From DASUSH01 sp050996575 (GTDB lineage: Bacteria > Actinomycetota > Thermoleophilia > Solirubrobacterales > 70-9), in contig JBPCRS010000084.1 of assembly GCA_050996575.1 (NCBI GenBank), positions 1 through 16,922 of the forward strand: a DNA stretch of 16,922 bases, given 5' to 3'. The notes beneath the pieces are model-generated. The model saw nothing but the letters and a program-made list of their open reading frames with translations, did no database searches and was not told where the DNA came from. Both the position numbers and the translations under genes were made by a program. How positions within the stretch are numbered: position 1 is the first letter of the stretch; every line of letters begins with the position of its first letter. Of the stretch, positions 6,233 to 12,371 are shown piece by piece.

Positions 6233-7006
6233 ATGGCAAAGGCACGGGCGGTCTCCTTCGATGACCGTCTGACGCTTGTCGAGCACCTCGACGAGCTGCG
6301 GACGCGAATCATTATCTCGATCGCCGCTTTCGGTGTCGGCTTCGCGCTCTGCTTCTGGCAGGACGCGGCGATGCTCGACATCTTCAACAAGGCGTTGCCG
6401 GGAGATCGCGAGCCGATCACGCTGGGTGTGACCGAGCCCTTTTTCACCACGGTCGAGGTCGCGGCCTACGGCGCTTTCGTGCTCTCGCTGCCGGTGATTC
6501 TCTACCAGGCCTACGCCTTCTTTCTTCCCGCCTTTTCCGATAAGGAGAAGAGGGTCGTCCTACCGTTCATGATCGCGGCGCCGTTCCTGTTCATCGCCGG
6601 CGTCGTCTTCGCCTACTTCATCGTCCTCCCGGCGGCGATCAAGTTCCTGCTCAACTTCAACGCGGCCGAGTTCAACATCGAGGTCAGGGCGAAGGACTAC
6701 TACCGCTTCATCGGCGTCTTATGCCTCTCGCTCGGCATCCTCTTCCAGATCCCGATCGGCGTGCTCTCGATCACGAGGCTCGGCATCGTCACTCCGGCGC
6801 AACTCGCCGAGAACCGCCGCTACGTGATCCTTGGAATCGCTGTGGTCGCCGCGGCGTTGCCCGGTGGCGACCCGGTCTCGATGATCCTGATCATGATCCC
6901 GCTGCTGCTCCTCTACGAGGGCAGCATCTTGATCGCACGAAGATTCGGCCAGCCTGCCGAGCCCGACCTGACCTCGGTCGAGCCGGCCGCCGGCGAGTCC
7001 GGTTAG
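6233..7006 (+). CDS. tatC: Sec-independent protein translocase subunit TatC
   Basis: TatC is the membrane receptor for twin-arginine signal peptides. The 257-residue protein starts with the cytoplasmic signature VEHLDELRTR (16-25). Helices lie near 25-42, 74-96, 109-133, 157-180, 197-210 and 215-235. The first cytoplasmic loop motif is YQAYAFFLPAFSDKEKR (91-107), with E105 at the place of the signal-peptide-binding Glu of E. coli TatC. TEPFF (68-72) in the first periplasmic loop and LAENRRY (191-197) before helix 5 are also typical. Start ATG 6233 follows the tatA stop by 3 bases, so they form one operon. Rieske proteins are classical Tat substrates, which links this pair to the respiratory operon upstream. 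Confidence 0.95.
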   Translation: MAKARAVSFDDRLTLVEHLDELRTRIIISIAAFGVGFALCFWQDAAMLDIFNKALPGDREPITLGVTEPFFTTVEVAAYGAFVLSLPVILYQAYAFFLPAFSDKEKRVVLPFMIAAPFLFIAGVVFAYFIVLPAAIKFLLNFNAAEFNIEVRAKDYYRFIGVLCLSLGILFQIPIGVLSITRLGIVTPAQLAENRRYVILGIAVVAAALPGGDPVSMILIMIPLLLLYEGSILIARRFGQPAEPDLTSVEPAAGESG

Positions 7007-7028
7007 GCCGCGCTTAGACCCAACCCCC

Positions 7029-7034
7029 TAGATT
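7029..7034 (+). promoter_or_regulatory. Candidate -10 element of the membrane-anchored repeat protein gene
   Basis: TAGATT ends 8 bases before ATG 7043 and there is no ribosome site between them. It is consistent with a leaderless transcript starting near the ATG. Confidence 0.3.
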
Positions 7035-7042
7035 TCCCGCCG

Positions 7043-7870
7043 ATGCTCTTCGACCTCAGTGGCAAGCGCAAGAACGTCGTCCGCGTCGTCTACGGCTTCC
7101 TCGCCGTGATCTTCGCCGGCGGATTCCTCTTCTTCGGAATCGGCAGCGAGGGCGGTGGTGGCCTTGGCGACCTGCTTGGCTTCGGCACCAACGACACCGG
7201 CTCGGGCAACCCGCAGTTCGACCAGCAGATCGAGGATGCCGAGGCGGCGATCGCGACCGACCCCGCGGACGAGCAGGCGCTTGCCGACCTGATAAGCGTC
7301 CGCTTCCAGGCCGGCAACGCCGCGCTCGAAGGCGACGAGACGACTGGCCAGATCTCGATCACCCCCGAGGCCGAGACGCAGTACCAGGAGGCGATCTCCG
7401 CCTGGGAGGACTACCTCAAGGTCGCAAAGAAGCCGGACTCGGGCACCGCCGCGATCGCCAACAACGTCTACGGCAGCCTGATCAGCTTTTCCGAGCCCCA
7501 GGACCTGCCGTTGCTCGCCAAGGACGCGGTTCTGCCGGCGCAGCTCTCGGCCGATGACAACCCCGGGGTCGGCACCTACGCGACGCTTGCCCAGTACGCC
7601 TACTTCTCCGGCGACTCCGAGGTCGGCGACGAGGCCGCGAAGAAGGCCGTCGCCGAGGCTGATCCCTCGCAGCAGAAGAGCCTCGAGAAGCAGCTCGCGT
7701 CGACCGCCAAGGCCGCCGAGCAGTTGCAGAAGGAGATCGAGAAGCAGGCGAAGAAGGGCAGCGGTGAGGAGGCCTTCACCAACCCGCTCGAGGGCGGCCT
7801 CGGAGGCGGCGCGCTGCCCGGCGCCCCCGCCGTGCCCGGCGCCCCGGCGGCGCCCGCCCCGGCCCCCTAA
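7043..7870 (+). CDS. Membrane-anchored helical-repeat (TPR-like) protein, function unknown
   Basis: This 275-residue protein has a short basic N-terminus (SGKRKNVVR), one membrane helix at about 12-34 and then a Gly/Asn-rich linker to about residue 57. Helices 58-240 resemble tetratricopeptide repeats: EDAEAAIATDPADEQALADL (64-83) and ALEGDETTG around 94-102, then YQEAISAWEDYLKVA (114-128) and TYATLAQYAYFSGDSEVGDE (178-197). A basic coiled segment (200-240) is followed by a Gly/Pro/Ala tail ending PAPAP. The positive-inside rule puts the repeats outside the membrane. It could scaffold an exported or envelope complex. Its position directly behind tatC, in the same direction with a 36-base gap, suggests an envelope role, but no catalytic motif is seen. 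Confidence 0.75.
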   Translation: MLFDLSGKRKNVVRVVYGFLAVIFAGGFLFFGIGSEGGGGLGDLLGFGTNDTGSGNPQFDQQIEDAEAAIATDPADEQALADLISVRFQAGNAALEGDETTGQISITPEAETQYQEAISAWEDYLKVAKKPDSGTAAIANNVYGSLISFSEPQDLPLLAKDAVLPAQLSADDNPGVGTYATLAQYAYFSGDSEVGDEAAKKAVAEADPSQQKSLEKQLASTAKAAEQLQKEIEKQAKKGSGEEAFTNPLEGGLGGGALPGAPAVPGAPAAPAPAP

Positions 7871-7877
7871 CGGCGGC

Positions 7878-7883
7878 TACCAT
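7878..7883 (+). promoter_or_regulatory. Candidate -10 element of the tRNA-Lys gene
   Basis: TACCAT, the same hexamer as before tatA, lies 13 bases ahead of the mature tRNA 5' end. The spacing suits a short leader removed by RNase P. No clear -35 is visible. Confidence 0.3.
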
Positions 7884-7896
7884 TTCCCGTCATTCC

Positions 7897-7969
7897 GGGC
7901 CGTTAGCTCAGCTGGTAGAGCAGGAGACTCTTAATCTCAAGGTCACAGGTTCGATCCCTGTACGGCCCA
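7897..7969 (+). tRNA. tRNA-Lys (anticodon CUU)
   Basis: A 73-base cloverleaf can be drawn. The acceptor arm is GGGCCGT (7897-7903) paired with ACGGCCC (7962-7968), with discriminator A7969. The D arm is GCTC...GAGC. The anticodon loop is CTCTTAA with anticodon CTT at 7930-7932. The T arm is ACAGG-TTCGATC-CCTGT. The top anticodon-stem pair is a G-A mismatch (7923/7939). The CCA end is not encoded (TCA follows), so CCA must be added after transcription. It reads AAG codons, the favoured Lys codon in this high-GC DNA. Confidence 0.96.
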
Positions 7970-8067
7970 TCAATAGTGCCTCCGCGGCGCGCCGAGACGC
8001 CGACGGGGCAACCTTCAGACCGCTCGAATTGAACCGCCTCCCGAGTCGATCTTTTCGACCCCGGATG

Positions 8068-8095
8068 GTTTGCGCTCGCTTGAGTCCGGCTAAAT
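8068..8095 (+). promoter_or_regulatory. SigB/SigF-type promoter of the ferritin-like stress gene
   Basis: GTTT (8068-8071), a 16-base spacer and GGCTAAAT (8088-8095) resemble the GTTT-N14-17-GGGTA promoters used by SigB/SigF-family sigma factors. The start site would fall near 8101, leaving a short leader with a strong ribosome site. Confidence 0.45.
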
Positions 8096-8112
8096 CACCA
8101 GAGCAACCAACC

Positions 8113-8120
8113 GAGAGGAG
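8113..8120 (+). promoter_or_regulatory. Strong ribosome binding site of the ferritin-like gene
   Basis: GAGAGGAG lies 6 bases before ATG 8127 and closely matches the anti-Shine-Dalgarno complement. It stands out because most starts in this window lack such a site. Confidence 0.7.
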
Positions 8121-8126
8121 TTTCCC

Positions 8127-8687
8127 ATGGCCGATCAGACAACCGCCAGCGCAAAGCTCGTCCAGTACCTGATCGAGGCTTACTCAAAGGAGCGAGAGTT
8201 GGAGCGCTCGCTGCAGGCCCACATCGCGATGACCGATCGCAAGCCCTACAAGAAGCGCCTCCAGGAGCACCTGCGCGAGACGAAGAATCACGCCAAGCTG
8301 GTCGAGCGGCGGGCGAAGAAGCTCGGCGGCGGGGGTCTTCTCACCGACGCGGTCAAGGAAGGCACCGCATTGGTCAAACAGGCTGCCGCACTCGGCAAGG
8401 GCCAGCTGCACGCTGCCCGGGGCAGCGGCGTCGAGGAGAAGCTGCTGAAGAACGCGAAGACCGAGTACTCAGAGGAGCACGAGGAGATCGCGACCTACAT
8501 CGCGATCGAGACGCTCGCCGAGGAGATTGGTGACGCCGAAACTGCGAAGATCGCCCGCCAGATCCGCCGCGATGAGGAGCGGATGGCAAAGTTCATCGAG
8601 CGCCAGATCCCGGTTCTGACCAAGGCCGTGGCTAAGGCGGAGATACCGGCGGCCGAGCGCAAGAGCGCCCGCAGATCAAAGCGCTGA
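8127..8687 (+). CDS. Ferritin-like stress protein (DUF892 / YciF family)
   Basis: This 186-residue, almost wholly helical protein resembles the YciE/YciF (DUF892) four-helix-bundle family, which is induced by general stress. Helix 1 (about 6-35, LVQYLIEAYSKERELERSL) and helix 2 (38-66, RLQEHLRETKNHAKLVERR) carry acidic and histidine residues. After a Gly-rich turn and an Ala-rich linker, helices 3 and 4 contain EYSEEHEEIATYIAIETLAE (112-131) and RRDEERMAKFIERQIPVLTK. The E/H spacing could hold a di-iron site, although catalysis is unproven in this family. The tail is strongly basic (ERKSARRSKR) and might bind DNA. Start ATG 8127 follows GAGAGGAG (8113-8120), the best ribosome site in the window. 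The gene converges on the sigma factor gene with a short tail overlap. Confidence 0.82.
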   Translation: MADQTTASAKLVQYLIEAYSKERELERSLQAHIAMTDRKPYKKRLQEHLRETKNHAKLVERRAKKLGGGGLLTDAVKEGTALVKQAAALGKGQLHAARGSGVEEKLLKNAKTEYSEEHEEIATYIAIETLAEEIGDAETAKIARQIRRDEERMAKFIERQIPVLTKAVAKAEIPAAERKSARRSKR

Positions 8688-9460
8688 GCCCGCCGGCTCG
8701 TTGTGGCCGCGGAGTCGCTCGAGCGTCCGCCGGAGCAGGCGCGAGACGTGCATCTGCGAGATGCCGACCTCAGCGCGATTTCACTCTGAGTTCGGTCCTC
8801 GGCGAATCGCAGGTAGAGAATCAGGCGATCCCGTTGGGGGAGCTCCCTGAGCGAGGGCGAGATGCTTGCGAGCTCTTCGGCGATCGCGAACCTCGAATCA
8901 TCCTCGCCGAGGCGCTCGAGAACCGGCGTGGATTCGCCGGACGGGTCCCGATCCGTCGCATCGAGTGAGGATGCGCTGAGCGCGCTGCCCGCCTCGATCG
9001 CCTCGAGCACCCGCTCAATCGGCACCTCCGTTCGAGCGGCGAGCTCGCGTGCCGTCGGAGCTCGGCCCCGGGCGGCGATGAGCTCCGCGGTCGCCTTGCG
9101 GATCCGAAGCGCGTCTTCCTGGAGGCTCCGCGGCACCCGCACGCTCCAGCCGCGATCTCGCAGGTGGCGCTTGATCTCACCGGAGATAGTCGGCAGGGCA
9201 AAGGTCCCGAAGGCGAGCCCGCGCGAAGGATCGAATCGCTTGATCGCCAAGACAAGCGCGAGGTAGGCAACCTGCTCCAGATCCTCGGATTCGACGAGCT
9301 GGGATCGGGTCGCTCGTGCGATCCGCTTGGCCATCGGCATGAAGAATCGAACGAGCTCCTCGAGGGCCGCCGCGTCGCCCGTTTGGGCCCGCTTGAAGAG
9401 CTCAGCATCCGCAGCTCGGCGGATTGTCGGCGCCGACGGGCGCTGCGAGAAATCGGGCAT
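8676..9460 (-). CDS. RNA polymerase sigma factor, SigB/SigF/SigG subfamily, with a frameshift in region 4
   Basis: The intact part shows a sigma-70-family protein. Region 2 spans about 32-103 (EELVRFFMPMAKRIARAT, LEQVAYLALVLAIKRFDPSRG, FGTFALPTISGEIKRHLRDR), and RGWSVRVPRSLQE (103-115) is the SigB/SigF hallmark. Region 3 spans about 118-160, and region 4 starts at LPQRDRLILYLRFAEDRTQSEI (207-228). The reading frame then becomes nonsense. The expected helix-turn-helix (VGISQMHVSRLLRRTLERL) is present one frame over and ends at TGA 8678-8676. One missing base in plus-strand 8771-8777 (CAGCGCG where CAGCCGCG is expected) explains this. Without correction the frame runs on to 8495, through the ferritin-like gene. 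Start ATG 9460 follows AAGGA (9471-9467). The likely role is general stress control. It is either a sequencing error or a disabled gene. Confidence 0.85.
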
Positions 9461-9582
9461 GGGAATTCCTTCGTCCGAGGGGGCCGCTGTGGCACCCCAG
9501 AGACGGCACGAATCTCGCCCGAAAAGCGAGTTCCCGCCCGGTGTGGCTGCTTGGCCGGACTCAGTTCAAGTCTAGGAAACCT

Positions 9583-9607
9583 CTACCCGAATTGTCAGTT
9601 TCCAAAC
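9583..9607 (-). promoter_or_regulatory. SigB/SigF-type promoter upstream of the sigma factor gene
   Basis: On the minus strand GTTT (9607-9604), a 15-base spacer and GGGTAG (9588-9583) match the SigB/SigF consensus very closely. The start site would be near 9576, giving a leader of about 115 bases before ATG 9460. This implies that the sigma factor drives its own gene. Confidence 0.6.
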
Positions 9608-9650
9608 GCCGGGCGTCGCCCCCGCGGGCACGCGAATTCGGAATCAACTG

Positions 9651-9665
9651 CCGTTGGGTCAACGG
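9651..9665. terminator. Short hairpin after the peroxiredoxin gene
   Basis: CCGTTG-GGT-CAACGG is a perfect 6-base stem with a 3-base loop, 43 bases past the peroxiredoxin stop on the minus strand. There is no T-run. It may end that transcript before the sigma promoter. Confidence 0.3.
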
Positions 9666-9708
9666 TGTAAGGACCGTAACCGAACGCCGGACTGTAATCA
9701 CGCATAGC

Positions 9709-10212
9709 TCAGGCGAGGGCGGAAACGGCCTGGCGAAGTTCGTCGACGCCTTGGAAGGTCGAGCCGGTGAAGCTCGCCTGCCGGTAACGGACGATTCCCC
9801 CGCCGTCGACGACGAAGATCGCGCGCTGGGTGAAGAACCCGGCCGGAGTCACCGCCTTGCGCTCGGCGAGCCAGGCAAGCGGGGACCCCCAACCGGTGAC
9901 GCCGTAGGCCTTCGCCACCTTCATGTCCTCGTCGGCGAGCAGCGGCACGTTCAGCCGCTGCTCCTCGGCCCAGCGCTCGTGCGACTCGACCGATTGCGGC
10001 GAGATCCCCAGGACCGGGATGCCAAGCCCGTCGATGCCGTCGGCGTTGTCGCGGTAGGAGCAGAACTGCTTCGTGCAGACCGCGGTGAAGTCGCCGGGAT
10101 AGAAGGCGAGGATGACCCCGCTCTTCGAGTAGTCGGAGAGTCGATAGGTCTTCTCGCCCGTCCCCGCCAGCTCGAACTCGGGTGCTTTGTCGCCGACGTC
10201 GATCTTCGCCAT
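9709..10212 (-). CDS. bcp: Thiol peroxidase, PrxQ/BCP-type peroxiredoxin
   Basis: This 167-residue thioredoxin-fold peroxidase reduces hydrogen peroxide and organic hydroperoxides with thioredoxin as electron donor. The active site is FYPGDFTAVCTKQFCSYRD (37-55). C46 is the peroxidatic cysteine in the PxxFTxVC motif and C51 the resolving cysteine, with the CxxxxC spacing of the BCP/PrxQ class. R130 (FTQRAIFVVD) matches the conserved Arg that activates C46. Start ATG 10212 (MAKIDVGDKAPEF) fits family length; an open frame continues upstream but is out of register with known proteins. A GATACT box (10224-10219) ends 6 bases before the ATG and no ribosome site is seen. It faces away from the SRAP gene across a 105-base divergent promoter region and lies beside stress-control genes. 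Confidence 0.93.
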   Translation of the reverse strand: MAKIDVGDKAPEFELAGTGEKTYRLSDYSKSGVILAFYPGDFTAVCTKQFCSYRDNADGIDGLGIPVLGISPQSVESHERWAEEQRLNVPLLADEDMKVAKAYGVTGWGSPLAWLAERKAVTPAGFFTQRAIFVVDGGGIVRYRQASFTGSTFQGVDELRQAVSALA

Positions 10213-10218
10213 CACCGG

Positions 10219-10224
10219 AGTATC
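10219..10224 (-). promoter_or_regulatory. Candidate -10 element of the peroxiredoxin gene
   Basis: GATACT ends 6 bases before ATG 10212, without a Shine-Dalgarno in between. This fits leaderless initiation. Confidence 0.3.
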
Positions 10225-10301
10225 GCCGCTCGAGGTCGCGGGCCGAGGCTCAGCCGTGCCCCTCGGCCCTCGCCCAACGGTATCGGCGCTTGAGAAGCGC
10301 C

Positions 10302-10307
10302 TAGGAT
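10302..10307 (+). promoter_or_regulatory. Candidate -10 element of the SRAP gene
   Basis: TAGGAT fits TANNNT and ends 10 bases before ATG 10318. The leader would be absent or only a few bases long. No LexA-type operator was recognised. Confidence 0.3.
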
Positions 10308-10317
10308 TTCGACACCC

Positions 10318-11022
10318 ATGTGTGGCCGCTACACGCTGACCAAGAAGGAGCACGACACGCTCGCCGACCGCTTCGAGGCGAAGCTCAACGAGCAGGCCTC
10401 CGACAGCGGCACGAAGCGCTTCAACGTCGCACCGACGCAGGAGGTGCTCGCGGTCGTCCGCGACGGCGAGGACGCCGAGCGCGATATGCGGCTGCTGCGC
10501 TGGGGCCTGTTGCCGAAGTGGGCGAAGGACAAGAAGGCCGGCTTCAAGATGATCAACGCGAAGTCGGAGACCGTCCGCGAGAAGCCCGCCTACCGCGGGC
10601 TGATCGGCAAGCAACACCACCGCTGCCTGATCGTCGCCGACGGCTTCTTCGAGTGGATGAAGGCCGAGGACCCGAAGCAGCCGCGACAGCCCGTTCATTT
10701 CACCGTCGACGGCGGCGAGCCGTTCGCGTTCGCCGGCCTGTGGACGCGGGCGAAGCTCAAAGACGAGTGGATCGAGAGCTGCACGATCGTCACGACCGAG
10801 CCGAACGAGGTCGTCGCACGGGTCCACAACCGGATGCCGGTAATCCTCAACGGGCCCGAGGCCGAGTCGAGCTGGCTCGACCCCGTGATCGACTCCGACG
10901 ACGCGGTCGAGCTGTGCGTGCCGTTCTCCGCCGATCGAATGGAGTCAGCGCCGGCCAACCCGGCGCTGAACAAGGTCGGCGGGTCGAAGGAAGGGCCGCA
11001 GCTGCTCGCCGCCCCTGCCTGA
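10318..11022 (+). CDS. yedK: SRAP-domain DNA-protein crosslink protein (YedK/HMCES family)
   Basis: The 234-residue protein begins MCGRY, leaving C2 as N-terminal nucleophile after Met removal. In this family that cysteine forms a thiazolidine crosslink with abasic sites in single-stranded DNA and shields them. Other conserved motifs are RFNVAPTQ (N36, 34-41), WGLLPKWAKD (62-71), INAKSETV (79-86), KPAYRG (89-94), RCLIVADGFFEW with E112 (102-113) and VHNRMPVIL with H170 (169-177). These correspond to the Cys/Asn/Glu/His set described for YedK. Length is normal. The start is fixed by the need for Cys at position 2. It is often found near SOS genes, but none is visible here. The neighbouring dehydrogenase gene runs in the same direction after a 24-base gap to its possible leader. 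Confidence 0.95.
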   Translation: MCGRYTLTKKEHDTLADRFEAKLNEQASDSGTKRFNVAPTQEVLAVVRDGEDAERDMRLLRWGLLPKWAKDKKAGFKMINAKSETVREKPAYRGLIGKQHHRCLIVADGFFEWMKAEDPKQPRQPVHFTVDGGEPFAFAGLWTRAKLKDEWIESCTIVTTEPNEVVARVHNRMPVILNGPEAESSWLDPVIDSDDAVELCVPFSADRMESAPANPALNKVGGSKEGPQLLAAPA

Positions 11023-11033
11023 ACCGTCCTTCC

Positions 11034-11039
11034 TATCCT
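11034..11039 (+). promoter_or_regulatory. Candidate -10 element ahead of the leader peptide
   Basis: TATCCT ends 7 bases before ATG 11047, again with no ribosome site. It could give a leaderless transcript for the leader peptide and the dehydrogenase gene. Confidence 0.3.
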
Positions 11040-11046
11040 CCCTGGA

Positions 11047-11109
11047 ATGAAAACCGCCGAATCCTCCGCTTCGCGTCCGGTCCGGCTCGATCTCATCTGC
11101 ATGAGATGA
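11047..11109 (+). CDS. Possible 20-residue leader peptide coupled to the nucleotide-sugar dehydrogenase
   Basis: ATG 11047 opens a 20-codon frame (MKTAESSASRPVRLDLICMR) whose TGA (11107-11109) overlaps the dehydrogenase ATG as ATGA. The dehydrogenase has only a weak ribosome site (GAG just upstream), so it may depend on ribosomes finishing this peptide. There is no run of one amino acid that would suggest classical attenuation. It may be chance; conservation of the overlap would decide. Confidence 0.35.
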   Translation: MKTAESSASRPVRLDLICMR

Positions 11110-12353
11110 AAATCGGAATCATCGGGCTCGGCTACGTCGGGCTTCCGCTCGCGGTCTCCTTCGCCGAGGCCGGCTGCGACGTCGTCGGCTTCGACGCCAA
11201 CCCGGGCCGGGTCGACCGGCTGCGCCGTTCGGAGTCGGATATCGAGGACGTTCCCTCGGACCGCTTGCGCGCGGTCGCAGAGCGCTTCACCGCCACCGGC
11301 GAGCATCGCGGCCTGCGCAGCTGTGAGGCGGTGCTGATCTGCGTTCCGACTCCGCTGGCGAACCAGCGCGAGCCCGACCTCTCCTACATCATCGACGCCG
11401 CGACCAATCTCTCCGGCCATCTCGAGCGCGGGCAGCTGATCGTGCTCGAGTCGACCACATACCCGGGCACGACGCGCGAGCGGCTGCTGCCGATTCTCGA
11501 GGAGTCCGGGCTCTCGGCCGGAACAGACTTCAACCTCGCTTTCTCGCCCGAGCGGATCGATCCCGGTCGCGCCACCGACCAACTGCGGACGACGCCGAAG
11601 GTCGTCGGCGGGCTCACCCCAGCCTGCTTCGAGCGTGCCCGCGAGGTCTACGGGTTGATCTGCGACGAGGTCGTCGAGGTCTCCTCGCCCGAGGCGGCCG
11701 AGCTGACGAAGCTGCTCGAGAACATCTTCCGCTCGGTCAACATCGCGCTCGTCAACGAGCTCGCCCAGCTTTGCGACCGGATGGGGATTGACGTCTGGGA
11801 GGTCGTCGAGGCTGCCTCGACGAAGCCGTTCGGCTTCATGCGCTTCGATCCGGGGCCCGGGATGGGTGGCCACTGCCTGCCCGTCGACCCCTTCTATCTC
11901 GCTTTCAAGGCTCGCGAGCATGACTTCTACCCCGAGTTCATCGAGCTCGCCGGCAAGCTCAACCAATCGCAGCCGAAATTTTGCGTCGAGCGCGCGGTGC
12001 GGGCGCTGAACGAGGTCGAGAAGTCGATCAAGGGCTCGCGAATTCTCGTCCTCGGCGTCGCCTACAAGGCGGGTGTCGCCGATATGCGCGAGTCGCCGGC
12101 GCTGAAGATCATCCGCGAGCTGCGTGAGCTGGGCGGCGACGTCGTCTACCACGACCCGCATGTCGCCGAGCTCGGCGAGTTCGGCCTGCGAAGCGCCGAT
12201 CTGGAGAGCGAGCTGGCGACCGCCGATCTAGTCATCATCGTCACCGCACATGGCTCGATCGACTATCAGCAAGTGGTCCGCGAGTCCGATCTGGTCCTCG
12301 ACCTCCGCGGGGTCACTCGCGGGATCGAGGCGCCGAACCTCGTCCAGCTCTAG
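11106..12353 (+). CDS. Nucleotide-sugar dehydrogenase (UDP-GlcNAc/ManNAc or UDP-glucose type)
   Basis: This 415-residue enzyme oxidises the C6 hydroxyl of a UDP-sugar to a carboxylate in two NAD+-dependent steps, for envelope polysaccharides. The Rossmann motif IGIIGLGYVGLPLAVSF spans about 3-19, with the NAD-binding acidic residue at D30. Further motifs are VPTPL (80-84), STTYPGTT (116-123), FSPERIDPG (146-154), the helix ELTKLLENIFRSVNIALVNE (199-218) and the catalytic segment GMGGHCLPVDPFYL with nucleophile C257. VLGVAYKAGVADMRESP (315-331) is the C-terminal domain signature. HCLPVDP and FSPERIDPG favour the WbpA-like UDP-N-acetylhexosamine group over plain UDP-glucose dehydrogenases. Start ATG 11106 is set by the Rossmann fold; the open frame continuing upstream is a shadow of the SRAP gene. 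Confidence 0.92.
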   Translation: MKIGIIGLGYVGLPLAVSFAEAGCDVVGFDANPGRVDRLRRSESDIEDVPSDRLRAVAERFTATGEHRGLRSCEAVLICVPTPLANQREPDLSYIIDAATNLSGHLERGQLIVLESTTYPGTTRERLLPILEESGLSAGTDFNLAFSPERIDPGRATDQLRTTPKVVGGLTPACFERAREVYGLICDEVVEVSSPEAAELTKLLENIFRSVNIALVNELAQLCDRMGIDVWEVVEAASTKPFGFMRFDPGPGMGGHCLPVDPFYLAFKAREHDFYPEFIELAGKLNQSQPKFCVERAVRALNEVEKSIKGSRILVLGVAYKAGVADMRESPALKIIRELRELGGDVVYHDPHVAELGEFGLRSADLESELATADLVIIVTAHGSIDYQQVVRESDLVLDLRGVTRGIEAPNLVQL

Positions 12354-12371
12354 ATTCCGGATGAGGTAGCG

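Noticed and set aside
7975..8010. Terminator hairpin after the tRNA gene
   Set aside because: Only about 5 imperfect pairs with an 8-base loop and no T-run; not distinguishable from chance in GC-rich DNA.
8495..8675. C-terminal extension of the sigma factor frame through the ferritin-like gene
   Set aside because: It is reached only because of the frameshift. The correct region 4 is in another frame that stops at 8676.
10213..10827. Open frame extending the peroxiredoxin upstream
   Set aside because: It is antisense to the SRAP gene, and the peroxiredoxin core and family length begin at ATG 10212.
10320..11105. Open frame extending the dehydrogenase far upstream
   Set aside because: It lies in another frame of the SRAP gene, and the Rossmann motif begins right after ATG 11106, the normal start for this family.
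10695..12161. 488-codon minus-strand open frame opposite the SRAP and dehydrogenase genes
   Set aside because: It is a codon-bias mirror of two well-recognised genes, and no family features are visible.
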